From an uncultured Paracoccaceae bacterium (GTDB taxonomy: Bacteria; Pseudomonadota; Alphaproteobacteria; Rhodobacterales; Rhodobacteraceae): a stretch of 57,828 nt of DNA. Within the stretch, counting starts at the first letter, position 1; each line of letters opens with the position of its first letter. Shown here piece after piece: positions 54,773-57,828 of the stretch. The translations under genes were made by a program, and so were the position numbers. The notes beneath the pieces were generated by a model. That model was not told the DNA's origin, ran no database searches, and worked only from the letters and a program-made list of their open reading frames with translations. The stretch is from NCBI GenBank assembly GCA_958439195.1, contig OY288162.1, positions 1 to 57,828 of the forward strand. The letters are read 5' to 3'.

Positions 54773-56167
54773 TCAGCCCTGCCCCGGCAGGATCAGCGTC
54801 ACCTCGACACCGCGTTGCGCCCCGTTGCGCAGGGACAGAGATCCGCCCATCCGTTCGACGATCCGCCGCCCCAGCGCCAGCCCGACGCCCAGACCGGCAG
54901 CCTTGCCGGTTTCAAAGGGTTTGAACAGCCGGCCCATCATATCGGGCGGGATGCCGGGGCCGGTGTCGGATACGGTGACGGTGATCCTGCCTTGTGTGTC
55001 GCTGGTCCAGCCGACACGCAGGGTGCCGCCGCCTTCCATCGCCTCGATACTATTGGAGAATATGGAATTCAGCACCTGCTCCAGTTCGGAAGATTGGGCC
55101 ATGGCGACGGCCTTGCCAGCGCCGCCCTGCACCACCGCCGTGATACCACGTTTGCGCATTTGCGATTCAAAGCCATCCAGACAGCGGCGGACCACTTCGT
55201 CGATCTGGGCCTGTTCTGACAGGCTGGCAGGGTCGTTGCGGCTGCGGATCAGGAAGGCGCGGATCCAGCTTTCCAGACGATCGACCTGATTGGTGATGTC
55301 GCGCAGCGAAGTGCGGCTGTGTTCCGGGATGTCGTCTTCGAGCGTCAATTCAGCACAGGATCTTATTGCGGCCAATGGGTTACGCAGACCATGCGCGACG
55401 GCAGAGGCCATTTCTCCGACCACCGCCAGACGTTCGGTTTCAACGATGCGCAGTTCCTGACGGTGCAAAACACGGCTGGCATAGGCGACCACCACGGCCA
55501 GGCCCGAAAACAGGACGCAGCCCGCCGCAAGGGCGCCAAGCCAAGCCATGCGGCGGATTTGATACATCGAAGAAACCAGGCTTTCCGGGGCTTTATACAC
55601 CTCGACCGCGCCGACAACGTCGCCGGTGATTTCGCGGCGGATGGGGATGTAGAATTCCATGAATTCGGTCATGCCGGGGGGAAAGCCGACGTATTCGTCC
55701 TTGTCCGCCTCTGTCATGGCCTGAAGATGGGGCTGCATTTCGCCCTCCATCGCGGCGGCGAGTTCTTCGTTGGCGGGAAAGCGTTTGCCGATCAGATGCG
55801 GGTCGCTGGACCACAGGATCGTGCCATCGACACCATAGACATTTGCACGAAAGACATCGGGCAAGCGGCTGACATGTGACACGAATTCCTGCACGTCGGG
55901 TGGCGTGGGCGCGTCCGTTATGCCAAGGAAATAGGGCGCGGCCTGTTCGACATGGACGATGGAATTGAGGAATTCGCTAGAGACCATAGCATCACGCATC
56001 ATCATCTGATGGATGATGTAGCGCGACAAGGCGGTCGACAGGATCAGCGCGGTCGAGAAGATGGCGATGAAGCTGAGGGTGAAGAAAACCGTCAGCATCC
56101 GCAGGTGATGCGGGGAATCGCGCAGGCTGGATGTGCCGATCAGCAGGGTCATGTCGGGGCGTTTCAT
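54773..56167 (-). CDS. Membrane sensor histidine kinase
   Basis: A 464-residue kinase with two membrane helices (about 25-46 and 208-230) enclosing a Cache-like periplasmic sensor of about 160 residues (VYGVDGTILWSSDPHLIGKRF). Phospho-acceptor H259 is in AVAHGLRNPLAAI; the ATP-binding core has NSIFSNSIEAMEG, SDTGPGIP and GLGVGLALGRRIVERMGG. It resembles DctB-like kinases and is co-transcribed with the response regulator. Location beside the importer suggests it senses a related nutrient; this is inference. ATG 56152 is an alternative start. Confidence 0.9.
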   Translation of the reverse strand: MKRPDMTLLIGTSSLRDSPHHLRMLTVFFTLSFIAIFSTALILSTALSRYIIHQMMMRDAMVSSEFLNSIVHVEQAAPYFLGITDAPTPPDVQEFVSHVSRLPDVFRANVYGVDGTILWSSDPHLIGKRFPANEELAAAMEGEMQPHLQAMTEADKDEYVGFPPGMTEFMEFYIPIRREITGDVVGAVEVYKAPESLVSSMYQIRRMAWLGALAAGCVLFSGLAVVVAYASRVLHRQELRIVETERLAVVGEMASAVAHGLRNPLAAIRSCAELTLEDDIPEHSRTSLRDITNQVDRLESWIRAFLIRSRNDPASLSEQAQIDEVVRRCLDGFESQMRKRGITAVVQGGAGKAVAMAQSSELEQVLNSIFSNSIEAMEGGGTLRVGWTSDTQGRITVTVSDTGPGIPPDMMGRLFKPFETGKAAGLGVGLALGRRIVERMGGSLSLRNGAQRGVEVTLILPGQG

Positions 56168-56498
56168 TGGCGCAATCCGGTGGCGTTCATCTAGATAACC
56201 ACAGTCCCGGCCTTGTGAAAATCGGTTGATTGATCAGCCGTCGACCGGTTTGGGGGAAATGGCCCAACTGAGGTGGAAGGCAGGCTGAATGGAGGTGTGT
56301 TTTCAGGGGGATGATCCAATCAGGCTGTGCAGCACGCGGTGCAGACGGGCAGTGCAGCAGGCTGTGCATACGCGTCGCGCGCTGGATTAGCCAAGGGTTC
56401 AGAACCGGGCCGCAAGATGGCGTGCGCGGACGGGTTTGGTTGTTGATCCCAACCAACTGGTATAATGACATGCGAAGATGCGCGGGAGGGTTGCGGGA
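56168..56498. other. 331-bp divergent intergenic region with a 37-bp repeat
   Basis: Lies between the histidine kinase (minus) and the oxidoreductase (plus). Apart from the 37-bp repeat copy B at 56324-56360 I see nothing recognisable. GGGAGGG near 56484-56490 may be part of the ribosome-binding region of the next gene. No reliable promoter was placed. Confidence 0.5.
56324..56360 (+). repeat. 37-bp dispersed repeat, copy B
   Basis: It begins GGCTGTGCAGCACGCGGTGC and matches copy A (29869-29905, minus strand) with one mismatch. The bases after it (GGCTGTGCATACGC) are a looser match to what follows copy A. Confidence 0.8.
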
Positions 56499-57514
56499 AT
56501 GGGTTTGCGCGGGGTGCTGATCGGCTGCGGGTTTTTCGCGCGCAATCACATGGCGGCCTGGCTGGATTTGGCCGGGGTCGAGATCGTGGGGGTCTGCGAC
56601 ACGGACACGACCAAGGCCGAGAGCTATGCCCGCGATTTTGGCGTTACGCATTGGGGTGGTGACGCCGCCGGGATGCTGCACGAACTGCGCCCGGATTCCG
56701 TGGATATTGCCACCACCGTCGGGTCGCATCGCGCGCTGGTGGAACTGGCGGCGCGGCATGCGCGGGTGGTGATCTGCCAAAAGCCCTTTGCCGAGACGCT
56801 GGAGGATGCGGCGGCGATGGTGGCTGCCTGTCAGGCGCAGGGCGTGATGCTGGCGGTGCATGAGAATTTCCGCTGGCAGCGCCCGATCCGCGAGGTGAAG
56901 GCGTTGTTGCAGGCAGGGGCGATCGGCACACCCGCTGGCTGCGGCTGTCGTTCCGGCATGGCTATGACATCTATGCCAATCAGCCCTATCTGGCGGAAGT
57001 CCGCGATCTGGCGCTGACGGATATTGGGTTGCATCTGTTCGACATGGTCCGCGATCTGTTGGGCGATGTAGACCGGCTGTCTTGTGAGGTGCAGCGGCGC
57101 AATCCGCGTGTGGCCGGGTTTGACGCGTTCCAAGCCTTGTTGCGGCATGGGTCGGGGGCGGTGAGCAGCGTGGAATGCAGCTTTCATTCGGTGTTGTCGC
57201 CCGATCCCTTTCCCCAAAGCCTGCTGCAAATAGAGGGCGATGCCGGGACCATCGAGATTGTCGAAGGATTCAGGCTGCGGCTGCACCATACGGAGGGCGT
57301 GGAGGAACGGGATGTGGAACCGCCCTGCCCGGCCTGGGGTGCGAAACCGTGGCATCTGATCCAGGATTCGGTGGCGGCGTTTCAGGGGCAGTTGCCTGCC
57401 GCCTTGTCTGGTGGCGCGGCAATGGAACCCAGCGGGGCGCATAACATCGGGACGTTGGCGATGGTGCTTGCGGCCATCCGGTCGGCGGATACCGGGCAGA
57501 CCGTGGTGCTTTAG
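56499..57514 (+). pseudogene. Gfo/Idh/MocA-family oxidoreductase, frameshifted
   Basis: The first frame starts MGLRGVLIGCGFFARNHMAA (nucleotide-binding fold), passes VDIATTVGSHRALVELAA and the family KPFAETLEDA motif (lysine retained), then loses frame at the CCC run at 56931-56933. Reading on with one base added gives RWLRLSFRHGYDIYANQPYL, then LTDIGLHLFDMV and the rest of the C-terminal domain to the stop at 57512-57514. One missing C in a short C run explains it: a real inactivation or a sequencing error. Intact, it would be about 338 residues, an NAD(P)-dependent sugar or polyol dehydrogenase. Its stop overlaps the convergent phosphoesterase stop by three bases. Confidence 0.8.
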
Positions 57515-57828
57515 CGCCAGCCATCCGGCGTGCTGATCCATTGGCTGGCGGCATCGGGGCGGAAACTGCCATCGCTGCATGCGCGGAAATGGGTGATTGT
57601 GGCCCCGGCATCCGTCAGGTCGATCATCGAGAAGGCATTTCCGTCATTGCGGGTGCGGGTGGACAAGCAGGTGCCGGCCTGCACCGACAGGATGGTCGGC
57701 GCGGCGGTGAGTGGCGCGACATGGGTAAAATGCAGGTGGCCGGACAGCAGCAGATCGACCCCCATATCGGTGAAGGCACGAATGACGGCGGCGGCATTGG
57801 CCAGTGAGGGCGGCTCGCCCTTGGGGGG
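57511..57828 (-). CDS. Metallophosphoesterase (partial, N-terminus outside window)
   Basis: The frame is open to the right edge, leaving the last 105 codons. The GHLH motif in LLLSGHLHFTHV marks the C-terminal metal site of calcineurin-like phosphoesterases (cyclic-nucleotide phosphodiesterase-like). The rest is a normal C-terminal beta-sandwich tail. It ends inside the final codons of the convergent oxidoreductase gene. Confidence 0.75.
   Translation of the reverse strand, partial: PPKGEPPSLANAAAVIRAFTDMGVDLLLSGHLHFTHVAPLTAAPTILSVQAGTCLSTRTRNDGNAFSMIDLTDAGATITHFRACSDGSFRPDAASQWISTPDGWR

Overview
The window is a GC-rich chromosomal segment that reads as an alphaproteobacterium of the Rhodobacterales (Rhodobacter/Roseobacter group). 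Pointers are the CoxE/MoxR pair, a hut locus with HutF and a HutC-type repressor, a non-pyrrolysine MttB beside two covalent-FAD dimethylglycine dehydrogenase-like enzymes, an SqrR/BigR-type persulfide-sensor repressor, and intergenic repeats of a kind I associate with this family. Assignment is from protein recognition only. No rRNA, tRNA, CRISPR array, transposase or phage gene was seen.

Layout. (1) 1-2.1 kb: a CoxE-like VWA protein (cut by the window edge) and a MoxR AAA+ ATPase, minus strand. (2) 2.2-4.5 kb: a GT-A glycosyltransferase-like protein and an alpha/beta-hydrolase-like protein that has lost its nucleophile. (3) 4.5-8.2 kb: pyrC, pyrE and dnaB, with three tandem AT-rich hairpins between pyrC and pyrE and a perfect DnaA-box sequence before dnaB. 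(4) 8.2-18.7 kb: mostly housekeeping genes on the plus strand: an L-fucose-dehydrogenase-like SDR, alr, mlaE, mlaF, a small membrane protein, a two-TM coiled-coil protein, a PqiA-family protein, radA, cvpA, purF and two more SDRs.

(5) 18.7-28.9 kb: a minus-strand catabolic operon controlled by a divergent LysR gene: two DMGDH-like flavoproteins, a non-Pyl MttB, an aldehyde dehydrogenase, a beta-hydroxyacid dehydrogenase and a PLP lyase. It probably demethylates and degrades a betaine or other N-methylated compound. (6) 29.9-36.4 kb: histidine utilisation, hutF-hutC (minus) divergent from hutI-hutH-hutU (plus). A near-consensus promoter overlapped by a palindromic operator lies between them. 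hutG is not in the window.

(7) 36.5-38.1 kb: a PHP-domain hydrolase and an SqrR/BigR-like ArsR repressor. (8) 38.1-48.9 kb: an SDR and a surface-glycan cluster: GT4, two FkbM-type methyltransferases, a GT-A/methyltransferase fusion, a GSCFA protein, a GT32-like enzyme, a GT8-like enzyme and a fusion of an alpha/beta-hydrolase to a GT61-type domain. Two families from region 2 recur here, which suggests a shared function. (9) 49.4-56.2 kb: a polyamine-type ABC importer (substrate-binding protein, ATPase, two permeases) convergent with a histidine kinase and an NtrC-class regulator that has lost the sigma54 loop and the Walker B acids. (10) 56.5-57.8 kb: a Gfo/Idh/MocA oxidoreductase with a one-base frameshift, and the C-terminal end of a metallophosphoesterase.

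At sequence scale, the plus strand is C-rich up to about 35 kb whatever the gene orientation, and G-rich from about 49 kb, with a mixed zone between. A 37-bp near-identical repeat occurs in inverted orientation at 29.87 and 56.32 kb, and a 20-26 bp repeat occurs three times between genes.
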